A stretch of 64,000 nt of DNA from Sphingobacteriales bacterium (lineage in GTDB: Bacteria; Bacteroidota; Bacteroidia; Chitinophagales; Chitinophagaceae), in contig JACPOD010000073.1 in the NCBI GenBank assembly GCA_016185185.1, forward strand, positions 1 through 64,000. The letters are read 5' to 3'. The notes below the pieces were generated by a model, which worked only from the letters and a program-made list of their open reading frames with translations, was not told where the DNA came from and made no database searches. Below, one piece after another: positions 51,536-59,938 of the stretch; positions within the stretch are counted from its first letter, which is position 1, and the number at the start of each line of letters is the position of its first letter. The translations under genes were made by a program, and so were the position numbers.

Positions 51536-53371
51536 TTAATAATCCAGTTCCAGATTCAAGCGGTCTTTTAATTCTTTTACCAGCGGATATTGTTCTGCAA
51601 TTTTAAAGAATTGCTCTTTGGTATTGAGTGGTTTTTCTTTGGGCTCAGTATCTTCTGCACTTTCGATCCATGTTAATTGATAGGTGAGGTTTTTATTACC
51701 GAAATGTTTTTGGAGATGATCAATTAACGTTGCTCTTTTTTGTTCGATGAATTTTAACTGGATATTACTGCTCACAATTATTTCAAAACAATTAGCATCG
51801 GCAATTTTTAAGGATGCCATTTTAAAATTAGTGGCTGCGGATGGGTCATTATTCTCTTCTAATTTTTTTATAAAGCTATTCCAGGCTTTATCTAACTCTT
51901 CTGTTGTTAAGGGAATACTGCTGTTGCCATTTACTTTATTATTTTTGGCCACCTGCTGGCGGATCTTTTCTAAGGTGTTGAGCCTGGTTTCTGGAGAATG
52001 GCTGGTTGCTGGTTGCTGGTTGCTGGTTGTTTGTGGTTGGCTCTTTATTTCAGATTTATCCTCTTTAACAACGGAAACAGGTTCTTCAATCGTTAACCTT
52101 GCTTCGCTGCCTTGTTTATTGTTTGTTATCTGCTGATTGTTGCCTGCTGTCATCTGTCCACTGTCATCTGTCAACTTACTTTTCAGCTTAACGGGTGGTA
52201 TAGTACGAAATGCTAAGGGTTTTACACTCTCAACTAGTTTTTTTTTACCGGCTTCAGTATCGCCGGTGAGTTGCAGTGCCTGTACCAGGTAAGTAAGTTT
52301 AATCAATGCTAATTCAACATGAAGGCGTTTATTGCGGGCAGCTTTATAATTGATCTCCGCTTCATTCAACACATTCAACGCACTAATGAGCCAGGAAGCT
52401 GGAACTTTTTTAGCAGCTGCTATATATTTTTCTTTAAAACTTTCTACTGCTTCTAATAACACAGCTGCTCTTTCATCTTTGCACACTAAAAGATTGCGGA
52501 TGAATTCTGCAAAACCATTCAGCACCATGTCCCCTTCAAATCCTTTGCGGTTAATATCATCAAACAAAAGCATGGAAGCGGCAAGGTCCTGTTGTTGCGT
52601 ATAGTCTAATAGTTTGAAATAGTAATCCGCATCTAAAATATTTAAATGCTCTAAGGTATTTTGATAGGTTACTTCACTGTTGGTAAAGCTTACAATTTTG
52701 TCAAGGATACTTAATGCATCCCTCATGCAACCTTCACTCTTTTGTGCAATTACCTGCAGTGCTGCTTTATCTGATTTGATTTCTTCTTTCTGACAGATTT
52801 CTTCCAAATGTTCAACCGTATCATTTAAGGTGATGCGTTTGAAATCAAAAATCTGGCAACGACTTAAAATCGTTGGCAGGATTTTGTGTTTCTCCGTGGT
52901 GGCTAAAATAAAAATGGCATAGGGTGGTGGTTCTTCTAATGTTTTTAAAAAAGCATTGAAGGCCGAAGAACTGAGCATGTGTACCTCGTCGATAATATAT
53001 ACTTTGTATTTACCCGCCTGTGGAGCAAAGCGAACCTGCTCGGTTAATGTACGTATATCATCTACTGAGTTATTACTCGCCGCATCTAATTCATGAATGT
53101 TGAGGGAAGTTCCTTCATTGAACGATTTACAGGAGTTACATTTATTACAGGCCTCTCCATCTTTCTGTATGTTTTCGCAATTGATGCTTTTGGCTAAAAT
53201 ACGGGCACAGGTTGTTTTACCCACACCACGGGGACCGCAAAATAAAAAAGCATGTGCTAACTGATTATTGCGGATGGCATTTTTTAATGTAGTAGTAATA
53301 TGCGCCTGCCCCACAACCGTATCAAAAGTTTGTGGGCGATACTTTCTTGCTGAAACGATGAATTTATCCAT
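51536..53371 (-). CDS. dnaX: DNA polymerase III tau/gamma subunit
   Basis: The clamp-loader subunit and polymerase organiser. The 611-residue protein has AAA+ domain I-II (about residues 1-240: Walker A CGPRGVGKTTCAR, zinc-site CNKCNSC, Walker B IIDEVHMLS, SRC motif), the clamp-loader collar (about 240-360) and a C-terminal region less well conserved. The linker between collar and tail carries two word-repeat insertions: TDDSGQMTAGNNQQITNNKQ (52105-52177) and QPQTTSNQQPATSHSPE (51993-52040). The N-terminal half is entirely normal. Confidence 0.93.
   Translation of the reverse strand: MDKFIVSARKYRPQTFDTVVGQAHITTTLKNAIRNNQLAHAFLFCGPRGVGKTTCARILAKSINCENIQKDGEACNKCNSCKSFNEGTSLNIHELDAASNNSVDDIRTLTEQVRFAPQAGKYKVYIIDEVHMLSSSAFNAFLKTLEEPPPYAIFILATTEKHKILPTILSRCQIFDFKRITLNDTVEHLEEICQKEEIKSDKAALQVIAQKSEGCMRDALSILDKIVSFTNSEVTYQNTLEHLNILDADYYFKLLDYTQQQDLAASMLLFDDINRKGFEGDMVLNGFAEFIRNLLVCKDERAAVLLEAVESFKEKYIAAAKKVPASWLISALNVLNEAEINYKAARNKRLHVELALIKLTYLVQALQLTGDTEAGKKKLVESVKPLAFRTIPPVKLKSKLTDDSGQMTAGNNQQITNNKQGSEARLTIEEPVSVVKEDKSEIKSQPQTTSNQQPATSHSPETRLNTLEKIRQQVAKNNKVNGNSSIPLTTEELDKAWNSFIKKLEENNDPSAATNFKMASLKIADANCFEIIVSSNIQLKFIEQKRATLIDHLQKHFGNKNLTYQLTWIESAEDTEPKEKPLNTKEQFFKIAEQYPLVKELKDRLNLELDY
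51993..52040. repeat. GGTTGCTGG-type word repeat in dnaX
   Basis: Four tandem GGTTGCT units (GCTGGTTGCTGGTTGCTGG) with TGTTTGTGGTTGGC after. In frame, coding a Gln/Pro/Ser-rich linker. Shared with the GYF-domain gene. Confidence 0.75.
52147..52177. repeat. CTGTCATCTGTC word repeat in dnaX
   Basis: Two units, CTGTCATCTGTCC and ACTGTCATCTGTCAACTT. Same words as at 572-642, 38086-38114 and 59807-59860. In frame. Confidence 0.75.
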
Positions 53372-53373
53372 AA

Positions 53374-53400
53374 GCCCCCAACCCCTAAAGGGGAGTAAAT
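53374..53400. repeat. CCCCAACCCCTAAAGGGG word repeat upstream of dnaX
   Basis: GCCCCCAACCCCTAAAGGGG followed by AGTAAAT, an imperfect hairpin beginning 3 bases from the dnaX ATG. Related C/G-run words are in the type III PKS gene (44464). Confidence 0.65.
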
Positions 53401-53483
53401 AATTTTTATAGAACCTGCAATTTAGGGAAAGATGGTGAAGTAAAACAGACCCGGTTTTTGTGAAAAATTACCAGTTTGTGGTA

Positions 53484-53514
53484 TTGTTTAATTCCAGGCA
53501 TTGTGTTTACTTTG
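53484..53514 (+). promoter_or_regulatory. Promoter candidate for the decayed toxin gene
   Basis: TTG (53484-53486), a 21-base spacer, then TACTTTG (53508-53514), one base short of the consensus. It lies 43 bases before the lipoprotein ATG at 53557. Confidence 0.4.
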
Positions 53515-53556
53515 AAACCGACAGTCTTATCAATTATTATTCAAAGCCAACCAACC

Positions 53557-54160
53557 ATGAGAAAAATAATCTCCGTGACAGGCTTTGTCAGTTTTATTCT
53601 GCTCGTACTTTTATTAAGTAATTCCTGTAAAAAAATCAGTGACAAAACACCGGAAAAACCACCGGTTAGTTCAGAAAGGAATGAAGACCTCTTTTTAAAG
53701 ATTCCGGAAAATGCCAGCCCTCAATTAACAGATCTGATTAATGAAATTAAAAGAATCGATGACAAACATCATTTCCTCAACGAATTTGCAAAAAACAATG
53801 GCTTGCCTTTATGGAACAAGGTTATTGCGAACGTACCCATAACAAAAGTTTCTACTCCCGTCATCCCAACTGGAAGAATAGCAGGGTCCGGTAATGAAAA
53901 TGGCTGCAAATGCCAGATATCCCTTTCATATGCAAGATATTTTAAATGGTGTGCCATTAACGACGGCCCAACATCTTGGAAGTCATCCAAATTATACAAG
54001 TCGAGTTACTGCTGAATTAGACAAAATAGTTGATAGATTAAACAAAAATGGCAGCTTTACACCAGAAAATGCTTACCATGAAATTGTAGATTTAACAAAC
54101 AGAATAAAACAAGCAATAATTAATAACCCAAACACTCCTATTGATCAAATAATTTTTTAG
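53557..54160 (+). pseudogene. Decayed lipoprotein toxin with an AHH-nuclease-like C-terminus
   Basis: Frame 1 starts at ATG 53557 with a lipoprotein signal peptide (lipobox region LLSNSCKK) and then SSERNEDLFLKIPENASPQLTDLINEIKRID..., resembling N-terminal parts of large Bacteroidota polymorphic toxins. It ends in noise at 54015. From about 53885 the sense continues in the +1 frame as YPFHMQDILNGVPLTTAQHLGSHPNYTSRVTAELDKIVDRL...NAYHEIVDLTNRIKQAII, which matches the second half of the AHH-type nuclease fold (pattern NGVPL...HLGSHPxY). The His-His catalytic part and the long central region are absent. It appears to be a deletion remnant. The next gene is an immunity-like protein. Confidence 0.65.
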
Positions 54161-54161
54161 C

Positions 54162-54821
54162 ATGAAATATTTCAGAATTTACGAATCAACAAATTTAAAA
54201 GAGATCGGGGCATATCCACAGGCAACTTCGCAGGTGGTATTTGATTTAAAAACGCTAACAAAGCCACATATAAATACTTTTGATCCTTTTAAAAGGCTTC
54301 CTGATGATTTCTTTTTTCCTGTGCAATTGATGACAAAGAAATCTAAGCTGACAGATCTAATCTCATTTGCAACAAATACAAGCTATGGGTTATTTATTTC
54401 AAAAAAACTTTCAGAAATAATCAAACCACATGTTAAGGATAATGCTCAAACGTTCCCGGTACAAGTTTTAAAAAACGATGTTTTAATTGACTATGTGCTA
54501 TTGCATTTTCATCATTTCAGTTTCGAAAATATTGATTACGCTCATACAGAAATTTGGAAAATGAAAAATACATGGGAGAAGGCTGAGCCTTTAAAAATTC
54601 AGGGTGAACAAGAGCTTTTAAAAGCCTTTGATTCATATACATATCCTGAAGGAGTAGAGATTGAACAACTAAGTTTTAAAGAAGATTTGAATGTTCATTG
54701 TTTTTCACTATTTTATCTTTTTTGCGGTAGGGGATATTTTGTTTCTGAATATTTAAGGGAGAAGATTGAAACTGCTGGTTGTACAGGGATACGTTTTTTG
54801 GAAGTTAATGAAAGACTTTGA
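54162..54821 (+). CDS. Probable immunity protein, Imm11/DUF1629-like
   Basis: A 219-residue soluble protein starting 1 base after the toxin remnant's stop codon, as in toxin-immunity pairs. The C-terminal part GRGYFVSEYLREKIETAGCTGIRFLEV (about residues 187-213) matches, from memory, the 'FVSERLxxxLExAxxTGxxF' core of Imm11/DUF1629, and the N-terminus MKYFRIYESTNLKEIGAYPQ fits a small alpha-beta start. Immunity proteins of this group bind the paired toxin. Here the toxin is broken, so the gene may persist as defence against neighbours. Confidence 0.6.
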   Translation: MKYFRIYESTNLKEIGAYPQATSQVVFDLKTLTKPHINTFDPFKRLPDDFFFPVQLMTKKSKLTDLISFATNTSYGLFISKKLSEIIKPHVKDNAQTFPVQVLKNDVLIDYVLLHFHHFSFENIDYAHTEIWKMKNTWEKAEPLKIQGEQELLKAFDSYTYPEGVEIEQLSFKEDLNVHCFSLFYLFCGRGYFVSEYLREKIETAGCTGIRFLEVNERL

Positions 54822-54924
54822 TTCGAATAGTTATACTATGCAGGCAAATTTTATTGACGATGCGGCTTTCAAAAGCCACATCATCAATTTCCAAGTAATT
54901 ATCAAGTAACTAAAATCGTGACCA

Positions 54925-55392
54925 ATGGATGATAATCCAATTGTAGTATGGTATACAAAAGACCAATGGTTATGTGATTTCCTTGTTTCTGTTGATCAAA
55001 AGAACTTGTCTGATGAGGATGCAGCAAGAGAAGCATTTTATAAAGTAGCAGAACATTATAAATTGCCAAAATTTCCATGGGATAAACAAAACAGCGACAA
55101 TGAAGAAGAAAAAATAAGCGTATTTGAAGAAATGGCTATTGCGAAATTTATTTTCCCGGAAGATGAGTTAAAAGGGATTGTAATGTTAGCGCTTTATAAT
55201 GTTTACACCAACGAATTTATTCCGATCGATGATGCTGCGGCTATATACTACGGAGATCATGACCATATCCCGGATCAGTATATGGCTTACTATTTTGGTA
55301 AAGATGTTAATGCAACGCTTCGTTTTGAAATTAGAAATTCATCTTGGGTAGAAGCTGGAGCCACGTTTGTAAGTAAGATAATTAAATGTTAG
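54925..55392 (+). CDS. Unknown acidic protein in the immunity cluster
   Basis: A 155-residue soluble protein from ATG 54925. It is acidic, with segments PIVVWYTKDQWLCDFLVSV, FPEDELKGIVMLALYNVY and a final FEIRNSSWVEAGATFVSKIIK. I recognise no family. Composition, size and position after an Imm11-like gene suggest another immunity protein, but this is inferred from context only. Confidence 0.6.
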   Translation: MDDNPIVVWYTKDQWLCDFLVSVDQKNLSDEDAAREAFYKVAEHYKLPKFPWDKQNSDNEEEKISVFEEMAIAKFIFPEDELKGIVMLALYNVYTNEFIPIDDAAAIYYGDHDHIPDQYMAYYFGKDVNATLRFEIRNSSWVEAGATFVSKIIKC

Positions 55393-55488
55393 TATAATGA
55401 ATGTTTTATTTGTTTTTTTAAAAGCAAAGGAACTTCTACTACGGTATCTAAATTGTTTATTCAAAATTTGTTTAAAAAACCGCAGTTT

Positions 55489-57000
55489 ATGCGTAAAATA
55501 TTCAGAGATGATATGGCTGTAGTTTTTAAACAATCTATGAATTTCAATATATCAGATAAATTTATTGATGCACTTGATTCTGTGTTAACCAGCACCTTTG
55601 AAAAAGAATTAGGCGCTATACAACAACGGGAAATTTTAGGTAGATTAGACCCCGGATCGTATATGGCAGATACCGGGAAAAACAGGTATATTGTAATTTG
55701 CGGTTGCGATATAAAATTCCTTCGCCAGAAATTCCAGATTTGCTGGCAAGTAAAATCAGGTAAACTATTTACATTGGAATCAGATGATTTTGAACAAGAA
55801 GATTTAGATTTTGAAATTTCTGGCATAAACTGGCAAAGGGTAAAAAAAGCATGGAATCGGGTGTTTTTAGCTGATGTGTTATTAAAAGAAAACAAGAACA
55901 GGGTTATTCCTCAGTTTTTCAGCTATGGTTATGCAAAACTATTTTTATCGTATTACGATATTGAGCTTACTGATGCTTTTATTAATTGCGCCAATATTCA
56001 ATTAACAAAATTGCTTGAAAGCTCTACCGGCCTGGAAGTAAGGAGCCATGACATTTGGCTGGAGTTTTCGTCAGAAATAAAATTAGATTATCAATACAAA
56101 AAAAATTCTTATTTATCGGGGGGCAAGATTTTTTTTAAACATGGCCAATACCCTGTTAAAATTTTATGGCAATCAAAATCAGGGCTTATTTATAAACTGG
56201 CGGATGAAAATATTGACTGTAATGATATTGAATTTTCGTTTGAAAATTTAGATGCTGAGATGTGCAGAAGTTATGTGTATCCTGAATGGTCATTGATACG
56301 ACCAGCTATGGTTGAGGATACAATCCGTTCATTTATGAATGAGGGAACAACTGTGTCCAAATCCTTTTTAGCTTGTGCTGACAAACAATTGTATCCCCTA
56401 TTCGAAAATAAGACAGGCATTAAAATAGACCAGCATATTCTTTTACTTTCGGGAGGTAGAGTAAATCCTTACTCATTTGAAAACGGGATTTCAAAACTTA
56501 AAACAAGTCTCTTTGTTAACCATAACTGGAATAACATTACCATAGCCTGGCAATCCAAATCTGGAAAACTATATAAGCCAGACGCTGAAAATATTGATTG
56601 TAACGATATTGAGTTTTGTTTTGAAGGCTTTGATACTGCACTTTACTATATTCAATACTATCCCAAAATTAAAGAACCGCTTAAGCTAAAAAATCTGGGA
56701 TTTGAATTATCTGTTTTACGAATTAGCCTGAACAGCACTTTTACCTTACACTTAAAAAAAGAGCAATCAGATGCAAAACAAAATATAATTGAATCTATAA
56801 ATAGCTTCATTAATGATTACAACAAAAAATCTGAAAAGAAAAACAGGCAACACGGTGTTGTACACAACTGTTATTTTACCATTGATAATAACAATATTTT
56901 CTGTTCAATTGACCTGGGATCAACAGGCATGCATTTTATAAAACAATTGCTCCGATATTTATCAAAATTAAATTCGTTTCAAAAAGTGGAAATCGGCTAA
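55489..57000 (+). CDS. Large protein with three repeated units, unknown function
   Basis: A 503-residue protein from ATG 55489 (the frame is open further upstream to 55393 without an ATG). It contains three versions of one motif: WQVKSGKLF at residue 86, WQSKSGLIYKLADENIDCNDIEFSFEN at 227 and WQSKSGKLYKPDAENIDCNDIEFCFEG at 354. Units 2 and 3 are also very close at DNA level, so at least one duplication is recent. Each unit has a helical stretch before the motif, with a unit length of about 130-140. A C-terminal domain (about 405-503, HNCYFTIDNNNIFCSIDLGSTGMHFIKQLLRYL) follows. I recognise no family. Position after immunity-like genes suggests a multi-domain immunity or effector protein. Confidence 0.7.
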   Translation: MRKIFRDDMAVVFKQSMNFNISDKFIDALDSVLTSTFEKELGAIQQREILGRLDPGSYMADTGKNRYIVICGCDIKFLRQKFQICWQVKSGKLFTLESDDFEQEDLDFEISGINWQRVKKAWNRVFLADVLLKENKNRVIPQFFSYGYAKLFLSYYDIELTDAFINCANIQLTKLLESSTGLEVRSHDIWLEFSSEIKLDYQYKKNSYLSGGKIFFKHGQYPVKILWQSKSGLIYKLADENIDCNDIEFSFENLDAEMCRSYVYPEWSLIRPAMVEDTIRSFMNEGTTVSKSFLACADKQLYPLFENKTGIKIDQHILLLSGGRVNPYSFENGISKLKTSLFVNHNWNNITIAWQSKSGKLYKPDAENIDCNDIEFCFEGFDTALYYIQYYPKIKEPLKLKNLGFELSVLRISLNSTFTLHLKKEQSDAKQNIIESINSFINDYNKKSEKKNRQHGVVHNCYFTIDNNNIFCSIDLGSTGMHFIKQLLRYLSKLNSFQKVEIG

Positions 57001-57079
57001 TTATGTGCCTAATTAATTCTGTTAAATGAATTGCCTGATGTTACTTTAAATTACAAGTCTGTTTTATGTTCTTATATCT

Positions 57080-58240
57080 TTATAAAACAGGGTGCCTTTT
57101 AAACTCCTTCGTCCGGTCAAACAAATACCGGTAAGTAGCCAGGTTCCTGCTTTGTACAGCCCCCAGGTTTTTAGAAATGTTGAGCATCTTGGGATTAAAA
57201 TCTCCCTGCCATTGTAATTCTAATTCTTCATACTGCCGTTTGGGCTGAATAATATTGGCCGCTTCAACAATCATAAAATAATCAACCCCGGTGCCCTGGA
57301 ATTCCGGTACCACGCCAAATACAATACCGGTGAATTTTTTACAAACTTTCCGGTAACGGAGCCATAAAAATTTAAGCTTGCTGAAAAAATTAAATTGGCC
57401 ATCAAGGTATTTAAAGACCTGGTTTAAATCCGGCAGGTTGATCCACATGGCAACAGGTTCCTCTTTATAATAGGCAAACCAAATAATGCTTTCATCCATT
57501 ACCGGTTTCATGGCTTTAAAAATTTTCAAAGCCATTTCGTAACTCATTTCTTTATTTCCCTCATGGCCGGCCCATGCTTTATTATAAACCTGGCAAAAAT
57601 CATTGGCAAATTTTTCAAGTTTATTCTTTTTAATATGCAGCGCTTTAAAATTACTATCAGCTGCAAATTTTTTATGCTGTTCATAAAATTTAGGTTGTAA
57701 TACTGTGTCTATACTTAAATGCCAGCATATTTGATTGTAGAAAACTTTAAAGCCATAATTTTCAAACAGGGTTTTATAATATGGCGGGTTATAATTCATC
57801 AGGTATATAGGCGGTTTAAAGCCTTCGGTAACCAGTCCCCACCATCTGTCTCTTTCGCCGAAATTGATAGGGCCATCCATTGCCTGCATTCCTTTTTGAA
57901 ATAACCAGTGTTTGGCTACATCCAATAACATATCAGCTGCCTGCTGATCATTAATACATTCAAAAAAACCAATACCCCCTATGGGTATTTCATCTCCTTT
58001 GTTTTTATATTTTTTTTGAACAAAAGCAGCAATACGTCCGGTTAAATTTCCTGCATCATCTTTTAATATCCAGCGAACCACTTCTCCGGTGCGGAAGGCC
58101 TTATTCTTTTTTGGATTGAATACATCATTAATATCTTTATCCAGCGGACGTATCCAGTTAGGGTCGTTTTTATATAAGTTGAGGGCAACCTGTAAAAACA
58201 TTTTTTCCAGCGAGGGATCAATAACCTGTATCAGTTCCAT
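57080..58240 (-). CDS. GNAT-like protein, unknown substrate
   Basis: A 386-residue protein from ATG 58240. The C-terminal half carries a GNAT-like acyl-CoA region (CKKFTGIVFGVVPEFQGTGVDYFMIVEAANII, about residues 293-325, with the Q/RxxGxG-like QGTGVD), and the N-terminal half has IGGIGFFECINDQQAADMLLDVAKHWLFQKGMQ, a second GNAT-like half. A tandem GNAT architecture is therefore plausible. It seems conserved in Bacteroidota as an uncharacterised protein. I rejected the longer frame start at 58480 because the protein would run across the promoter region of glpK. Confidence 0.7.
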   Translation of the reverse strand: MELIQVIDPSLEKMFLQVALNLYKNDPNWIRPLDKDINDVFNPKKNKAFRTGEVVRWILKDDAGNLTGRIAAFVQKKYKNKGDEIPIGGIGFFECINDQQAADMLLDVAKHWLFQKGMQAMDGPINFGERDRWWGLVTEGFKPPIYLMNYNPPYYKTLFENYGFKVFYNQICWHLSIDTVLQPKFYEQHKKFAADSNFKALHIKKNKLEKFANDFCQVYNKAWAGHEGNKEMSYEMALKIFKAMKPVMDESIIWFAYYKEEPVAMWINLPDLNQVFKYLDGQFNFFSKLKFLWLRYRKVCKKFTGIVFGVVPEFQGTGVDYFMIVEAANIIQPKRQYEELELQWQGDFNPKMLNISKNLGAVQSRNLATYRYLFDRTKEFKRHPVL

Positions 58241-58315
58241 ATATGGTAGTTGTAAAAATAGATGATTGAAGATAAAAGCAATTACTTTAAATTGACGTTT
58301 AAAATTTATTAACCA

Positions 58316-59809
58316 ATGAGCAAATATATCCTTGCACTCGACCAGGGTACTACCAGCAGCAGAGCTATTGTTTTTGATAAAACAGGTTCGGTAATGGCAG
58401 TTGCACAAAAAGAGTTTGAGCAAATTTTTCCCAAACCGGGATGGGTAGAACATGATGCTAACGAAATATGGAGTACGCAACTTGGCGTGGCGGCAGAAGC
58501 CATTACCAAAGCAGGATTGTCAACAGCGGATATTGCTGCTATTGGGATTACCAACCAACGGGAAACAACAGTGGTGTGGGATAGAAATACCGGTCAGCCC
58601 ATTTACAATGCCATTGTTTGGCAGGATAGAAGAACGGCTGCCTTTTGTGATCAGTTAAGAGGTCAGGGTTTGGATAAAACGATCCAGGAAAAAACAGGAT
58701 TGGTAGCAGATGCTTACTTCAGTGCTACTAAAATAAAATGGATTTTAGATAATGTGGAAGGGGCCAGAGCTAAAGCCAATAAAGGTGAATTAGCATTTGG
58801 CACCATTGATACGTGGTTATTGTGGAATCTTACCAAAGGAAAAGTACATGCCACTGATGTAAGCAATGCGTCCCGCACCATGTTGTTTAATATTCATACG
58901 CTTCAATGGGACGGTGCACTGGAAAATATTTTCAACATTCCCGGTAATATGTTACCTCAGGTTCGCAGCAGCAGCGAAGTATATGGGGATACACAAAATA
59001 TTTTAACGGCGAATAATATTCCTATTGCAGGAATTGCCGGTGATCAGCAATCAGCTTTATTTGGTCAGTTATGTACTCAACCCGGAATGGTGAAGAATAC
59101 ATACGGTACCGGTTGTTTTATGCTGATGAATACCGGTGAAAAAGCAATACCATCCACTAATAATTTATTAACTACGGTGGCGTGGAAAATAAATGGCATT
59201 ACGCATTATGCCCTGGAAGGAAGTGTATTTATTGCAGGAGCTGTAGTACAGTGGCTGCGGGATGGATTGGGAATTATCAAACATTCATCCGATGTGGAAG
59301 AACTGGCTGGTAAAGTAAAAGATAATGGCGGCGTATATGTTGTTCCTGCTTTTACGGGATTAGGAGCACCTTACTGGAACCAGGATGCAAGAGGAACGAT
59401 TGTTGGCTTAACAAGAGGAAGTAATGCATCGCATATTGCAAGGGCAGCGTTGGAAAGTATTTGCTTTCAAACCATGGATGTTTTAAAAGCAATGGAAAAA
59501 GATTCAGGAATTTCTATTAAAGAATTAAGAGTGGATGGCGGCGCCACTGCTAATAATTTATTAATGCAGTTTCAAAGTGATATTTTAAATACCAAAGTGC
59601 TTCGTCCAAAAGTAACGGAGACCACTGCATTAGGTACTGCGTATTTAGCGGGATTGGCTGTTGGTTACTGGAAAAGTATTGAAGACATACAGGAACAATG
59701 GCAAATTGATAAAAATTTCGCTCCTGAAATGAGTGATGAAGATAGAGATGATTTAAGTGAAGGGTGGAAGAAAGCTGTTGATACTACGGTGGCTTGGACT
59801 AGAGTGTGA
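58316..59809 (+). CDS. glpK: Glycerol kinase
   Basis: A 497-residue FGGY-family kinase that phosphorylates glycerol to glycerol-3-phosphate. Signatures are [18 protein letters not shown] at the N-terminus (phosphate-1), [31 protein letters not shown] (about 76-106), [11 protein letters not shown] (about 263-273) and the C-terminal [18 protein letters not shown] (about 404-421). Length matches the family. It begins the set glpK-glpD-glpF, which imports and oxidises glycerol. The TGA stop at 59807 opens directly into a word repeat. Confidence 0.96.
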   Translation: MSKYILALDQGTTSSRAIVFDKTGSVMAVAQKEFEQIFPKPGWVEHDANEIWSTQLGVAAEAITKAGLSTADIAAIGITNQRETTVVWDRNTGQPIYNAIVWQDRRTAAFCDQLRGQGLDKTIQEKTGLVADAYFSATKIKWILDNVEGARAKANKGELAFGTIDTWLLWNLTKGKVHATDVSNASRTMLFNIHTLQWDGALENIFNIPGNMLPQVRSSSEVYGDTQNILTANNIPIAGIAGDQQSALFGQLCTQPGMVKNTYGTGCFMLMNTGEKAIPSTNNLLTTVAWKINGITHYALEGSVFIAGAVVQWLRDGLGIIKHSSDVEELAGKVKDNGGVYVVPAFTGLGAPYWNQDARGTIVGLTRGSNASHIARAALESICFQTMDVLKAMEKDSGISIKELRVDGGATANNLLMQFQSDILNTKVLRPKVTETTALGTAYLAGLAVGYWKSIEDIQEQWQIDKNFAPEMSDEDRDDLSEGWKKAVDTTVAWTRV

Positions 59810-59937
59810 TGACAGTTGACAGCAAACAGATGACAGATGAGAGTTGGGAGTTGACAGTTCGCAGTGAGCACTTATTATTTATAAATTATTATTGATTTTC
59901 ACTATTCACAATTGACCATTCACTATTGACGATACAA
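59807..59937. repeat. Word repeats between glpK and glpD
   Basis: 59807-59860 contains TGATGACAGTTGACAGC and CAGATGACAGATGAG, and 59886-59937 contains TTCACTATTCACAATTGACC and ATTCACTATTGACG. These are the two main word families of the window. The first begins at the glpK stop codon and the second ends two bases before the glpD ATG. Confidence 0.75.
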
Positions 59938-59938
59938 G

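Noticed and set aside
34221-52177. CRISPR array
   Set aside because: Repeats are degenerate words without constant length or spacers, and no cas genes are present.
53894-54160. An independent 88-residue nuclease gene
   Set aside because: It lacks the His-His catalytic half of the AHH fold and has no start context of its own, so it is treated as the tail of the decayed toxin.
54838-54909. A 23-residue frame (MQANFIDDAAFKSHIINFQV)
   Set aside because: Too short and without a signal or motif; it could be a remnant of a toxin end but this cannot be supported.
57080-58480. Longer start of the GNAT-like gene at 58480
   Set aside because: Overlaps the glpK gene and its promoter region by more than 150 bases; ATG 58240 fits the spacing better.
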